DNA of 64,000 nucleotides from Kitasatospora sp. SUK 42 (GTDB lineage Bacteria > Actinomycetota > Actinomycetes > Streptomycetales > Streptomycetaceae), in contig NZ_LFMD02000005.1 of NCBI RefSeq assembly GCF_015776785.2, positions 441,053-505,052 of the forward strand, read 5' to 3'. Position numbers and translations under genes: made by a program. Shown piece after piece: positions 41,505-49,412 of the stretch (the first letter of the stretch is position 1; every line of letters starts with the position of its first letter). The notes below the pieces were generated by a model. That model worked only from the letters and a program-made list of their open reading frames with translations. It ran no database searches and was not told the DNA's origin.

Positions 41505-42374
41505 ATGCCGGAGCTGCCCGAGGTCGAGGCGCTGAGCGCCTTCCTGTCCCAACGGCTGACCGGGCGGGTGATCGCCCGGGTCCAGCCGGTGGCGATCAGC
41601 GCGCTGAAGACGTACGACCCGCCGGTGACGGCTCTGGAGGGGCGCACGGTCGGGTCGGTGACCCGGCACGGCAAGTTCCTGGACATCGAGGCGGGCGGGC
41701 TGCACCTGGTGGTGCACCTGGCCCGGGCCGGCTGGCTGCGCTGGAAGGACCGCCTGCCCGCCGAGCCGCCGCGGCCGGGCCCGAGGAACCCGCTGGCGCT
41801 GCGGGTGCGGCTGGCGGGCGAGGCCGGGGACGGCTTCGACCTCACCGAGGCGGGGACGAGGAAGGGCCTCGCCGTCCACGTGGTCGCGGACCCGGAGGAG
41901 GTGCCCGGGGTGGCGGGACTCGGCCCGGACCCGCTGGACCCGGGCTTCACGCTCGACCGGTTCGCGGCCCTGCTGCGGGGCGACCGGCGCCGGCTCAAGG
42001 GCGTGCTGCGGGACCAGGGCGTGCTGGCCGGGGTGGGCAACGCCTACTCGGACGAGGTGCTGCACGCGGCGCGGATGTCGCCGTACAAGCAGGCGTCCGC
42101 GCTGAGCGGGGAGGAGACGGCGCGGCTGTACGAGGCGCTCGGCGGCACGCTGCGCGAGGCGGTGGAGCGCTCGCGCGGGCTGGCGGCGGGGGAGCTGAAG
42201 GCGGAGAAGAAGCTCGGGCTGCGGGTGCACGGCCGCACCGGGCAGCCGTGCCCGGTCTGTGGGGACACCGTGCGGGAGGTGTCCTTCGTGGACTCCTCCC
42301 TGCAGTACTGCCCGACCTGCCAGACCGGGGGCAGGCCACTGGCGGACCGGCGGCTGTCGCGGCTGCTGAAGTGA
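41505..42374 (+). CDS. Formamidopyrimidine-DNA glycosylase family enzyme
   Basis: A 289-residue base-excision repair enzyme of the Fpg/Nei family. The N-terminus MPELPEVEAL carries the catalytic Pro2 and Glu3 after Met removal; a conserved Lys is in RHGKFLDI, the helix-two-turn-helix has VLAGVGNAYSDEVL, and the zinc finger is CPVCG-x-CPTCQ near the C-terminus. Whether it prefers 8-oxoG (Fpg) or pyrimidine lesions (Nei) is unclear. A GAGACT box ends 6 nt before the ATG. Confidence 0.9.
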   Translation: MPELPEVEALSAFLSQRLTGRVIARVQPVAISALKTYDPPVTALEGRTVGSVTRHGKFLDIEAGGLHLVVHLARAGWLRWKDRLPAEPPRPGPRNPLALRVRLAGEAGDGFDLTEAGTRKGLAVHVVADPEEVPGVAGLGPDPLDPGFTLDRFAALLRGDRRRLKGVLRDQGVLAGVGNAYSDEVLHAARMSPYKQASALSGEETARLYEALGGTLREAVERSRGLAAGELKAEKKLGLRVHGRTGQPCPVCGDTVREVSFVDSSLQYCPTCQTGGRPLADRRLSRLLK

Positions 42375-42379
42375 CACGG

Positions 42380-42408
42380 GGGCGGGACGGCGCGTCGCCG
42401 TCCCGCCC
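42380..42408. terminator. Terminator hairpin between convergent genes
   Basis: GGGCGGGACGGCG pairs perfectly with CGCCGTCCCGCCC around a 3-nt loop, just after the Fpg-family gene. Confidence 0.75.
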
Positions 42409-42431
42409 GGTGTTCTCGCCGTTGGAGGGCG

Positions 42432-43289
42432 TCAGCGCTTGATGGCGACGCCGCCCCAGTAGTACGCCGCCTTCGGGTCGGCCGGCGGCGCGCCGTCCGG
42501 GCGCCAGGCCAGGACCGGGGCGACGCCGGGCTCGACCAGCTCCCAGCCGTCGAAGAAGCGGAGCACGTCGTCGTAGCCGCGCGGCACCAGGGTCATCCCG
42601 CCGGCCCGGGCGGCCTCGGCGACCTGGCCGACCGCCTCCGGGTCGAAGTCCGGGGTGGGGGTGGTCAGGGCGATGCAGCTGCCGACGGGCAGGGCGTCGC
42701 GCAGCGCGGCGACCCGGCCCCACGGGTCGTCCTCGTCGGCGATCAGCATCAGCACGGCGATCATCAGCAGGCCGACCGGCTGGGTGAGGTCCAGGGTCGA
42801 GGTGAGCGCCGGGTCGGCGAACAGCTCCTCGGGCTTGCGCAGGTCGGCGTGGATGTAGGTGGTGCGGCTGGCCGGGCTGGAGACCATCAGGGCGCGGGCG
42901 TGGGCGAGCACGATCGGGTCGTTGTCGACGTAGACCACCCGGGTGCCGGGGCTGACCGACTCGGCGATCTCATGGGTGTTCGGCGAGGTGGGGATGCCGG
43001 TGCCGAGGTCGAGGAACTGGCGGATGCCGTGCTCCTGGGCCAGGTAGCGGACGGCCCGGCCCTGGAAGGCGCGGTTGGCCTTGGCCATCTCCTTGACGCT
43101 CGGTACGGCCTGCTCGATGGCCTGCCCCATGGCGCGGTCCGGCGGGAAGTTGGTCTTGCCGCCCAGCCAGTAGTCGTACACACGCGCCGAGTGCGGGGTG
43201 GTGGTGTCGACACCGAAACGTTCCCACTGGCTCAGCTCGGTGGCGTCGTCCTGCGGGCCCTGCTGGGGGAAGTCCTGACTTGTCGTCAT
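42432..43289 (-). CDS. DUF574-type SAM-dependent methyltransferase
   Basis: A 285-residue protein of the actinobacterial S-adenosyl methyltransferase family once called DUF574. Features are the ARVYDYWLGGKTNFPPDR motif (~residues 35-52), the SAM-binding QFLDLGTGIPTSPNTHEIA and YVDNDPIVLAHARALM blocks, and the C-terminal YYWGGVAIKR. ATG at 43289 is preferred because an AGAGGA box is at the correct distance. Biological substrates of this large family are unknown. Confidence 0.88.
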   Translation of the reverse strand: MTTSQDFPQQGPQDDATELSQWERFGVDTTTPHSARVYDYWLGGKTNFPPDRAMGQAIEQAVPSVKEMAKANRAFQGRAVRYLAQEHGIRQFLDLGTGIPTSPNTHEIAESVSPGTRVVYVDNDPIVLAHARALMVSSPASRTTYIHADLRKPEELFADPALTSTLDLTQPVGLLMIAVLMLIADEDDPWGRVAALRDALPVGSCIALTTPTPDFDPEAVGQVAEAARAGGMTLVPRGYDDVLRFFDGWELVEPGVAPVLAWRPDGAPPADPKAAYYWGGVAIKR

Positions 43290-43509
43290 GGCCACGTCCT
43301 CTGATGGCAGATCATCACACTGGGGAAGGCACAGCGTAGCGGCCCTGACGGGAAGCCGGGCGTCCGGTCGGGAAAGATCCGGGGAAGTAGTGGGGACGTG
43401 GGGTGTGCCCGGGGTGCGCTCGGCCCGTGCTTGAGCCGTCGGAGTGGTGATCGAGCCCGTCCGAGGCGCCTGCGGAGAGGGACGGCGACCTCCGGGGGAA
43501 GCATTCAGA

Positions 43510-44391
43510 ATGCTGTCAGATCGTCAGATTAGCGCTCAAATCACCTCGCGCCGGTTGCTGCTGGTCGCGGCCGGAATGTCCCTGCTCGGCGCCGCCGGCT
43601 GCCGGAGCCCCTGGAGCGACGAGGGCACCGCCCCCTCCGCGGAGGCCGCGGCCTCCGCCGCCGCGCCCCCGCCCACCGCCCCGCCCACCGCCGGGGCGCC
43701 TCCCGCCGGGGCGCCTCCCGCCGGGCCCTTCCCGCCGCCCGCCGGCTCGGGAGCACCTCCGGCCGGCGAGCCCGTCCACCGGGAGCTCACCGAGGAGGAG
43801 AGCAAACCGGTGTTCGAGCTGGACCCGGGGCAACGGGTGGTGGGGCTCACCATCGACGACGGCCCGGACCCCCGGCACACGCCCACCGTGCTGGCGCTGC
43901 TCCAGCAGTACGGGATCCGGGCGACCTTCTTCCTGATCGGCGAGAACGCGGCCGAGCACCCGGAGCTGGTGCGGGAGATCGCGGACCACGGCCACCACAT
44001 CGCCAACCACACCTGGACCCACCCGGACCTGCGGCACATGTCGGAGGAGGCGGTGCGGGACGAGCTGGAGCGCACCTCCGACCTGCTGCAGCGCACCACC
44101 GGACGGCAGCCCACCTGGTTCCGCGCCCCGGGCGGGGACTGGTCCCCGGTGGCGCTCAGGGTGAGCAGGGCCCTCGGGCTGCGGAACCTGGGCTGGTCGG
44201 TGGACCCGCAGGACTGGGCCCGGCCGGGGACCTCGGTGATCGTCGACCGGATCCTCAAGAACGTCCGGCCCGGGTCGATCGTGCTCAACCACGACGGCGG
44301 CGGGGACAGGTCGCAGACGGTGGCGGCGATGAAGACGTACCTCCCGGCGCTGCTCGATTCGGGGTACTCCTTCTCGGCTCCGCCGAACTGA
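43510..44391 (+). CDS. Polysaccharide deacetylase, probable lipoprotein
   Basis: A 293-residue exported protein. Residues 12-30 form a signal sequence with twin Arg nearby (SRRLLLVAAG) and a lipobox-like GAAGC, Cys near residue 31. Residues 38-85 are a Pro/Ala-rich linker, including repeats of GAPPA. The NodB domain (~105-285) has TIDDGPD, HTWTHPDL with the metal His pair, the RAPGGDW block and LNHDGGG. It probably deacetylates peptidoglycan or another wall glycan. A 15-bp tandem repeat (43695-43724) encodes part of the linker. Confidence 0.9.
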   Translation: MLSDRQISAQITSRRLLLVAAGMSLLGAAGCRSPWSDEGTAPSAEAAASAAAPPPTAPPTAGAPPAGAPPAGPFPPPAGSGAPPAGEPVHRELTEEESKPVFELDPGQRVVGLTIDDGPDPRHTPTVLALLQQYGIRATFFLIGENAAEHPELVREIADHGHHIANHTWTHPDLRHMSEEAVRDELERTSDLLQRTTGRQPTWFRAPGGDWSPVALRVSRALGLRNLGWSVDPQDWARPGTSVIVDRILKNVRPGSIVLNHDGGGDRSQTVAAMKTYLPALLDSGYSFSAPPN

Positions 44392-44443
44392 GTGAATTCC
44401 CTGTGATGGCGGAGCGATGAGGGTATCGGTTTTGCCATTTAAA

Positions 44444-44464
44444 CCACCCAAACGGGTGGATTAG
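44444..44464. promoter_or_regulatory. Inverted repeat CCACCC-AAAC-GGGTGG followed by ATTAG
   Basis: Lies about 95 bp upstream of the small secreted protein gene. It shares CGGGTGGATTAG and the dyad layout with 14639-14658, upstream of the Nudix gene. Confidence 0.5.
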
Positions 44465-44553
44465 AAGAACCGTTTCTGCGGATTTTGGGCCTCTAGGGTG
44501 ATCTCGCACCAATTCACCGGTACCTCCGAGTACCACCTGAAAGGCCCACATCC

Positions 44554-44877
44554 ATGCGTCTCCGCAATGCCGTGCTCGCCGCCGTCAGCGCCGTCGCCCT
44601 CGTCCTCGCCGTACCGATGTCCGCCAACGCGGCGCAGGGCGATTTCCGCTACAAGTACGGATTCGGTCACACGAGCGGATTGTTCAACCCGCCGAGCGGC
44701 CCGTGCATCGACATTCCGGAGGCCACGGAGGAGGAGCCGGCCTTCGCGCCGGAGAACCTCACCCGCTCCACGGCCACGGTCTTCCTGGACTTCGACTGCG
44801 AGGGCGAGCACTACGTCGTGAACCCCGGCAAGAAGTTCAGCGACCGGCTGAAGCTGCGCTCGGTCGTCTTCTCCTGA
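44554..44877 (+). CDS. Small secreted protein, function unknown
   Basis: A 107-residue exported protein. Residues 1-26 are a typical signal peptide ending in SANA-A. The mature part of about 80 residues contains two cysteines (GPCID and DFDCEG) that could form one disulfide, an acidic patch EATEEEPAF, and a basic C-terminus. It carries no known domain. The ATG follows AAAGG at a suitable distance. The dyad at 44444 may control it. Confidence 0.75.
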   Translation: MRLRNAVLAAVSAVALVLAVPMSANAAQGDFRYKYGFGHTSGLFNPPSGPCIDIPEATEEEPAFAPENLTRSTATVFLDFDCEGEHYVVNPGKKFSDRLKLRSVVFS

Positions 44878-44899
44878 GCGCCGGGGAGCACGGGGTGGC

Positions 44900-44941
44900 C
44901 CGGACCGGACGGTCGGCGTAGTTTCGAACTGTCCGGTCCGG
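44900..44941. promoter_or_regulatory. 11-bp dyad flanking a -10-like box before the rhodanese gene
   Basis: CCGGACCGGAC (44900-44910) and GTCCGGTCCGG (44931-44941) are perfect complements separated by 20 bp that include TAGTTT (44919-44924). It could be an operator around the rhodanese promoter, or a long-loop terminator of the preceding gene. Confidence 0.45.
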
Positions 44942-45006
44942 CCGCCGGCGCTTCGTCGTGCCCGTGGTCGGGCGCGGCGGCCTGGGCAGAGCGAAGGAGG
45001 CCTGGG

Positions 45007-45879
45007 ATGACCGGCAACGGCTACGCACACCCCGAGTCACTGGTCCGCACCGAGTGGCTCGCCCACCACCTGGACGACGGGACGATCCGGGTCGTCGAGG
45101 TGGACGAGGACACCACCGCCTACGACCGGGACCACATCCCCGGCGCGGTCGGCTGGAACTGGACCACCGACCTGCACAGCCAGGTCGGCCGCGACTACGT
45201 CGACCGCGACGGCGTCCAGCACCTGCTGCGGGCGGCCGGGGTGGAGGACGACACCACCGTGGTGCTGTACGGGGGCAACAACAACTGGTTCGCCGCGTAC
45301 GCCTACTGGCTGCTGCGGCTGCGCGGCTTCGGGCCGGTGCGACTGCTGGACGGCGGGCGCAAGAAGTGGGAGCTGGAGGGGCGGGAGCTCACCCACGAGG
45401 TGATGGACTACCAGCACACCACCTACCGGCTGACCGGCCCCGAGCGGCCCGAGTTGCGGGCGCTGCGGGACGAGGTGCTGGCCCGGGCCGAGGTCTTCGC
45501 CAAGCCCGGCGCGGACGCGGTGCTGGTGGACGTCCGCTCCCCGGCGGAGTTCCGGGGCGAGCTGATCGCGCCCGCGCACCTGCCGCAGGAGCAGGCCCAG
45601 GTGCCCGGGCACATCCCGGGGGCGGTCAACGTGCCCTGGTCGCAGGCGGCCAACGACGACGGCTCGTTCCGCTCGGCGGAGGAGCTGCGGGCGCTGTACG
45701 GGGGCAAGGGCGTGGAGCCGGAGCGCGAGGTGATCGCCTACTGCCGGATCGGCGAGCGCTCGGCGCACACCTGGTTCGCGCTCACCGAGCTGCTGGGGTA
45801 CCCGCACGTGAAGAACTACGACGGCTCGTGGACGGAGTACGGCTCGCTGGTCCGGGCGCCGGTGGTGCTCGGGGCGTGA
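45007..45879 (+). CDS. Thiosulfate sulfurtransferase (rhodanese), two-domain
   Basis: A 290-residue cytosolic enzyme with tandem rhodanese domains. The inactive N-terminal domain includes DTTAYDRDHIPGAVGWNW; the C-terminal domain has VRSPAEFRGELIAP and the active-site loop CRIGERS (Cys near 243). It transfers sulfane sulfur from thiosulfate to cyanide or other thiophiles. AAGGAGG precedes the ATG. A small SseC/DUF1416 gene often follows in actinobacteria but is not present here. Confidence 0.92.
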   Translation: MTGNGYAHPESLVRTEWLAHHLDDGTIRVVEVDEDTTAYDRDHIPGAVGWNWTTDLHSQVGRDYVDRDGVQHLLRAAGVEDDTTVVLYGGNNNWFAAYAYWLLRLRGFGPVRLLDGGRKKWELEGRELTHEVMDYQHTTYRLTGPERPELRALRDEVLARAEVFAKPGADAVLVDVRSPAEFRGELIAPAHLPQEQAQVPGHIPGAVNVPWSQAANDDGSFRSAEELRALYGGKGVEPEREVIAYCRIGERSAHTWFALTELLGYPHVKNYDGSWTEYGSLVRAPVVLGA

Positions 45880-46117
45880 GCTGCCGTCGGGGCCCGAACG
45901 GTGTCGGCGGGCGGGGCCGGGCGGGGCCGACGGCTGGGTCGGTGGGCTGGGCCGGTGGGGTGGGGCGCGGGTGATCGGTGGGGTGGGTGGCGGCCTTGCG
46001 GCGCCGTCATTTCGGCGCGTTTCTTTTCATGAACATCTCATAATCGGGGAGTGGGCCGCGGGCCACCGGGACAAGGATCGATCCGACCCATCGTTCCGGT
46101 GATCCTGGAGGACCACG

Positions 46118-47641
46118 TTGCGCAAGAGGCTGATCGTCTCTGCTGCCAGTGCCCTGAGCCTGTTCCTGGCCGTCCCCGCCTCGGCTGCCGACTTCCAACC
46201 CGGCGCCGCCGGGGTCGGCGACCCCTACTACCCGACCTACGGCAACGGCGGGTACCGCGTCTCGCACTACGACATCCGGCTGAAGTACCAGCCCGCCACC
46301 GACGAACTCGAAGGCACCACCACGATCCTCGCCACGGCGACCCAGGACCTCTCCCGGTTCAACCTCGACTTCGCGTTGAACGTCTCCGAGGTGCGGGTCA
46401 ACGGGCGGACCGCGAGCTTCGCCACCAGCGGCGAGCAGGAGTTGGAGATCACCCCGGCCCGGCCGTTGGCCAAGGGCAGCCAGGCCACCGTGGTCGTCCG
46501 CTACAAGGGCGTGCCGTCCACCGTGAAGAAGTACGGTTTCACCGGCTGGCTGCGCACCCCGGACGGCGCGGTGGCGGCCAACGAGCCCGAGTCGGCCTGG
46601 TGGTGGTTCCCGAGCAACGACCACCCGAGCAACAAGGCCACCTTCGACATCTCGGTGCAGGTGCCGGACGGCAACCAGGTGATCAGCAACGGCATTCTGA
46701 CCGGCACCAGCTCGCAGGCCGGCTGGACCCGCTACAGCTGGCGCGAGAACAAGCCCCAGGCGACCTATCTGGCCACGCTCGCGGTCGGCAAGTTCGACGT
46801 CACCACGGACACCACGGCGAGCGGGCTGCCGGTCTACAACGCGTACAGCAAGGACCTCGGCGAGAACGCGGACGCCGCCAGGGCGAGCGTCGAGCGCACC
46901 GGCGAGCTGGTGGACTGGCTGAGCGGCTACTTCGGCCCGTACCCGTTCAGCTCGGTCGGCGGCTACGTCCCCAACGTCCCGACCGGCTACGCCCTGGAGA
47001 CCCAGACCCGGGTCTTCTACAGCCCCCGGCAGTTCGCCAAGGGCGCCAACACCTCGGTGGTCGTGCACGAGCTGGCCCACCAGTGGTACGGCGACAGCGT
47101 CTCGCTGTCGCGCTGGAGCGACATCTGGCTGAACGAGGGCTTCGCCCGGTACTCGCAGTTCCTCTGGTCCGAGCACGAGGACGAGGGGACGGCGCAGGAG
47201 CTGGCCGACTACGTCTACGCCTCGCACCCGGCCGACGACCCGTTCTGGACCGTCAAGCCTGGCGACCCGGGCCCGCAGAACCAGTTCGCGAACGCCGTGT
47301 ACGACCGGGGCGCGGTGGCCATCCAGGCGCTGCGCAACACCGTCGGGGACGAGAAGTTCTTCCAGATCCTGAAGGGCTGGCCCACCGAGCGCCGCTACGG
47401 CAACGCGACCATCGCGGAGTTCCAGGCGTACGCGGAGAAGGTCTCCGGGCAGAAGCTCGGCGACCTCTTCACCACCTGGCTGTTCACCGCCGCCAAGCCG
47501 GCCGTCGGGCCCGTGGCGAAGGGTGCCCCGGCTCCGGCCGCGCTGGCACCCGGCGCGGATCAGGCCGCGGGGCGGCTGCCGGCCGAGCCGAAGTCCTGGA
47601 AGAAGATCCAGGAGACCAACTCGGTGCACGACGCCCGCTAA
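46118..47641 (+). CDS. Secreted M1-family metallopeptidase (copy 1)
   Basis: A 507-residue exported protein. Residues 1-24 form a signal peptide (SAASALSLFLAVPASA). The gluzincin site is HELAHQWYGDS with the downstream Glu in WLNEGFARY (~residues 317-340), as in aminopeptidase N. A substrate-binding G-x-M-E-N is not evident; the corresponding region reads GYALETQTR. The N-terminal beta domain is present, but the large C-terminal helical domain of classical M1 enzymes is short. The gene begins with TTG, whereas copy 2 has GTG at the same site because of a one-base difference. Confidence 0.85.
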   Translation: MRKRLIVSAASALSLFLAVPASAADFQPGAAGVGDPYYPTYGNGGYRVSHYDIRLKYQPATDELEGTTTILATATQDLSRFNLDFALNVSEVRVNGRTASFATSGEQELEITPARPLAKGSQATVVVRYKGVPSTVKKYGFTGWLRTPDGAVAANEPESAWWWFPSNDHPSNKATFDISVQVPDGNQVISNGILTGTSSQAGWTRYSWRENKPQATYLATLAVGKFDVTTDTTASGLPVYNAYSKDLGENADAARASVERTGELVDWLSGYFGPYPFSSVGGYVPNVPTGYALETQTRVFYSPRQFAKGANTSVVVHELAHQWYGDSVSLSRWSDIWLNEGFARYSQFLWSEHEDEGTAQELADYVYASHPADDPFWTVKPGDPGPQNQFANAVYDRGAVAIQALRNTVGDEKFFQILKGWPTERRYGNATIAEFQAYAEKVSGQKLGDLFTTWLFTAAKPAVGPVAKGAPAPAALAPGADQAAGRLPAEPKSWKKIQETNSVHDAR

Positions 47642-47674
47642 CTGACGGCGCATCGGCCCGGACGGGCGGAGCGA

Positions 47675-47709
47675 GTGACGGCTTCGCGGCACTGCTGCGA
47701 AGCCGTCAC
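47675..47709 (+). terminator. Terminator hairpin after peptidase copy 1
   Basis: GTGACGGCTTCGC pairs perfectly with GCGAAGCCGTCAC around a 9-nt loop. A degraded relative is present before copy 1. Confidence 0.75.
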
Positions 47710-47815
47710 TTCGGCGCGTTTCCTTCACGAAATTCTCATGGGAGGGGAGTGGACGGGGAGCCTCCGGGACAAGGATCGATTCAACCCAGTCATTCCGGTG
47801 ATCCTGGAGGACCAC

Positions 47816-49345
47816 GTGCGCAAGAGACTGATCGTCTCAGCGGCCAGTGCCCTGAGCCTGTTCCTGGCCGTCCCCGCCTCGGCTGCCGACTTCCAGCCCG
47901 GCGCGGACGGCGTCGGGGATCCGTACTACCCGACCCTCGGCAACGGCGGGTACCGCGTCTCGCACTACGACATCCGGCTGAAGTACCAGCCCGCCACCGA
48001 CGAACTCGAAGGCACCACGACCATCCTCGCCACGGCGACCCAGGACCTTTCCCGGTTCAACCTCGACTTCGTACTGAACGTCTCCGAGGTACTGGTCAAC
48101 GGGCGGCCCGCGAGCTTCGCCACCAGCGGCGACCAGGAGTTGGAGATCACTCCCGCCCGGCCGCTGGCCAAGGGCAGCCAGGCCACCGTGGTCGTGCGCT
48201 ACAAGGACGTGCCGTCCACCGTGAAGAAGTACGGCGGCTTCACCGCCTGGCGCCGCACCCCGGACGGTGCGCTGGCGTCCGGTGAGCCCGTGTCGGCGGG
48301 GTGGTGGTTCCCGAGCAACGACCACCCGAGCAACAAGGCCACCTTCGACGTCTCGGTGCTGGTGCCGGACGGCAACCAGGTGATCAGCAACGGCGTGCTG
48401 ACCGGTACCTCCTCGCAGGCCGGCTGGACCCGCTACAGCTGGCGCGAGAACAAGCCCCAGGCGACGTACCTGGCGACCCTCGCGATCGGCAGGTTCGACA
48501 TCAGCACGGACACCACGGCGAGCGGGCTGCCGGTCTACAACGCGTACAGCAAGGACCTCGGCGACAACGCGGACGCCGCCCGGGCGAGCGTCGAGCGCAC
48601 CGGCGAACTGGTGGACTGGCTGAGCGGCTACTTCGGCCCGTACCCGTTCAGCTCGGTCGGCGGCTACGTGCCCAACACCCAGTCCAGCGGCGCCCTGGAG
48701 ACCCAGACCCGGGTCACCTACGGTCCCGGGCTGTTCGCCAGGGGCTCCAACACCCAGGTGGTCGTGCACGAGCTGGCGCACCAGTGGTACGGCGACAGCG
48801 TCTCGCTCTCCCGCTGGAGCGACATCTGGCTCAACGAGGGCTTCGCCCAGTACGCGCAGTTCCTCTGGTCCGAGCACGAGAACGAGGGCACCGCGCAGGA
48901 ACTGGCCGACTACATCTACGCCTCGCGCCCGGCCAACGACCCGTTCTGGACCGTCAAGCCGGGCGACCCGGGCGAGGAGAACCAGTTCGCCAGCGCGGTC
49001 TACTACCGGGGCGCGGTGGCCATCCAGGCGCTGCGCAACACCGTCGGGGACGAGAAGTTCTTCCAGATCCTGAAGGGCTGGCCGACCGAGCGCCGTTACG
49101 GCAACGCGACCATCCCGGAGTTCCAGGCGTACGCGGAGAAGGTCTCCGGGCAGAAGCTCGGCGACCTCTTCACCACCTGGCTGTTCACCCCGGGCAAGCC
49201 GGCCGTCGGGCCGGTGCCGAAGGGCGCCCCGGCTGCGGCCACGCTGGCATCCGGCGCGGATCGGGCCGCGGGGCAGCTGCCGGCCGAGCCGAAGTCCTGG
49301 AAGAAGATCCAGGAGACCAGCTCCCTGCACGACCGACAGCACTGA
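47816..49345 (+). CDS. Secreted M1-family metallopeptidase (copy 2)
   Basis: A 509-residue tandem paralogue of the gene at 46118. It has the same signal peptide, the same HELAHQWYGDS and WLNEGFAQY zinc site and the same C-terminal PAEPKSWKKIQET segment. GTG at 47816 follows a GGAGG box; an in-frame upstream start would ignore that box and lack the signal peptide at the terminus. Differences cluster in surface loops (for example an extra Gly in KKYGGF and the NTQSSGALE loop), so substrate range may have shifted. Confidence 0.87.
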   Translation: MRKRLIVSAASALSLFLAVPASAADFQPGADGVGDPYYPTLGNGGYRVSHYDIRLKYQPATDELEGTTTILATATQDLSRFNLDFVLNVSEVLVNGRPASFATSGDQELEITPARPLAKGSQATVVVRYKDVPSTVKKYGGFTAWRRTPDGALASGEPVSAGWWFPSNDHPSNKATFDVSVLVPDGNQVISNGVLTGTSSQAGWTRYSWRENKPQATYLATLAIGRFDISTDTTASGLPVYNAYSKDLGDNADAARASVERTGELVDWLSGYFGPYPFSSVGGYVPNTQSSGALETQTRVTYGPGLFARGSNTQVVVHELAHQWYGDSVSLSRWSDIWLNEGFAQYAQFLWSEHENEGTAQELADYIYASRPANDPFWTVKPGDPGEENQFASAVYYRGAVAIQALRNTVGDEKFFQILKGWPTERRYGNATIPEFQAYAEKVSGQKLGDLFTTWLFTPGKPAVGPVPKGAPAAATLASGADRAAGQLPAEPKSWKKIQETSSLHDRQH

Positions 49346-49376
49346 CACCGGAGGCCGGTGCCTGAGACCGGTACGG

Positions 49377-49412
49377 CCCGGTCGGCCGCCCTTGGTGGGG
49401 CGGCCGACCGGG
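49377..49412. terminator. Bidirectional terminator hairpin
   Basis: CCCGGTCGGCCGCCC pairs with GGGCGGCCGACCGGG around a 6-nt loop, between convergent peptidase copy 2 and the condensation-fold gene. It marks the probable left border of the metabolite cluster. Confidence 0.8.

Larger units (their letters stand above)
46003..49345 (+). repeat. Tandem duplication unit, about 1.7 kb, two copies
   Basis: Two consecutive copies of promoter region plus peptidase gene with a period of 1698 bp (start codons 46118 and 47816). The upstream stretches share TTCGGCGCGTTTC, GGGACAAGGATCGAT and GTGATCCTGGAGGACCACG. Protein identity between copies is very high, so the duplication is fairly recent or maintained by gene conversion. 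Confidence 0.88.
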
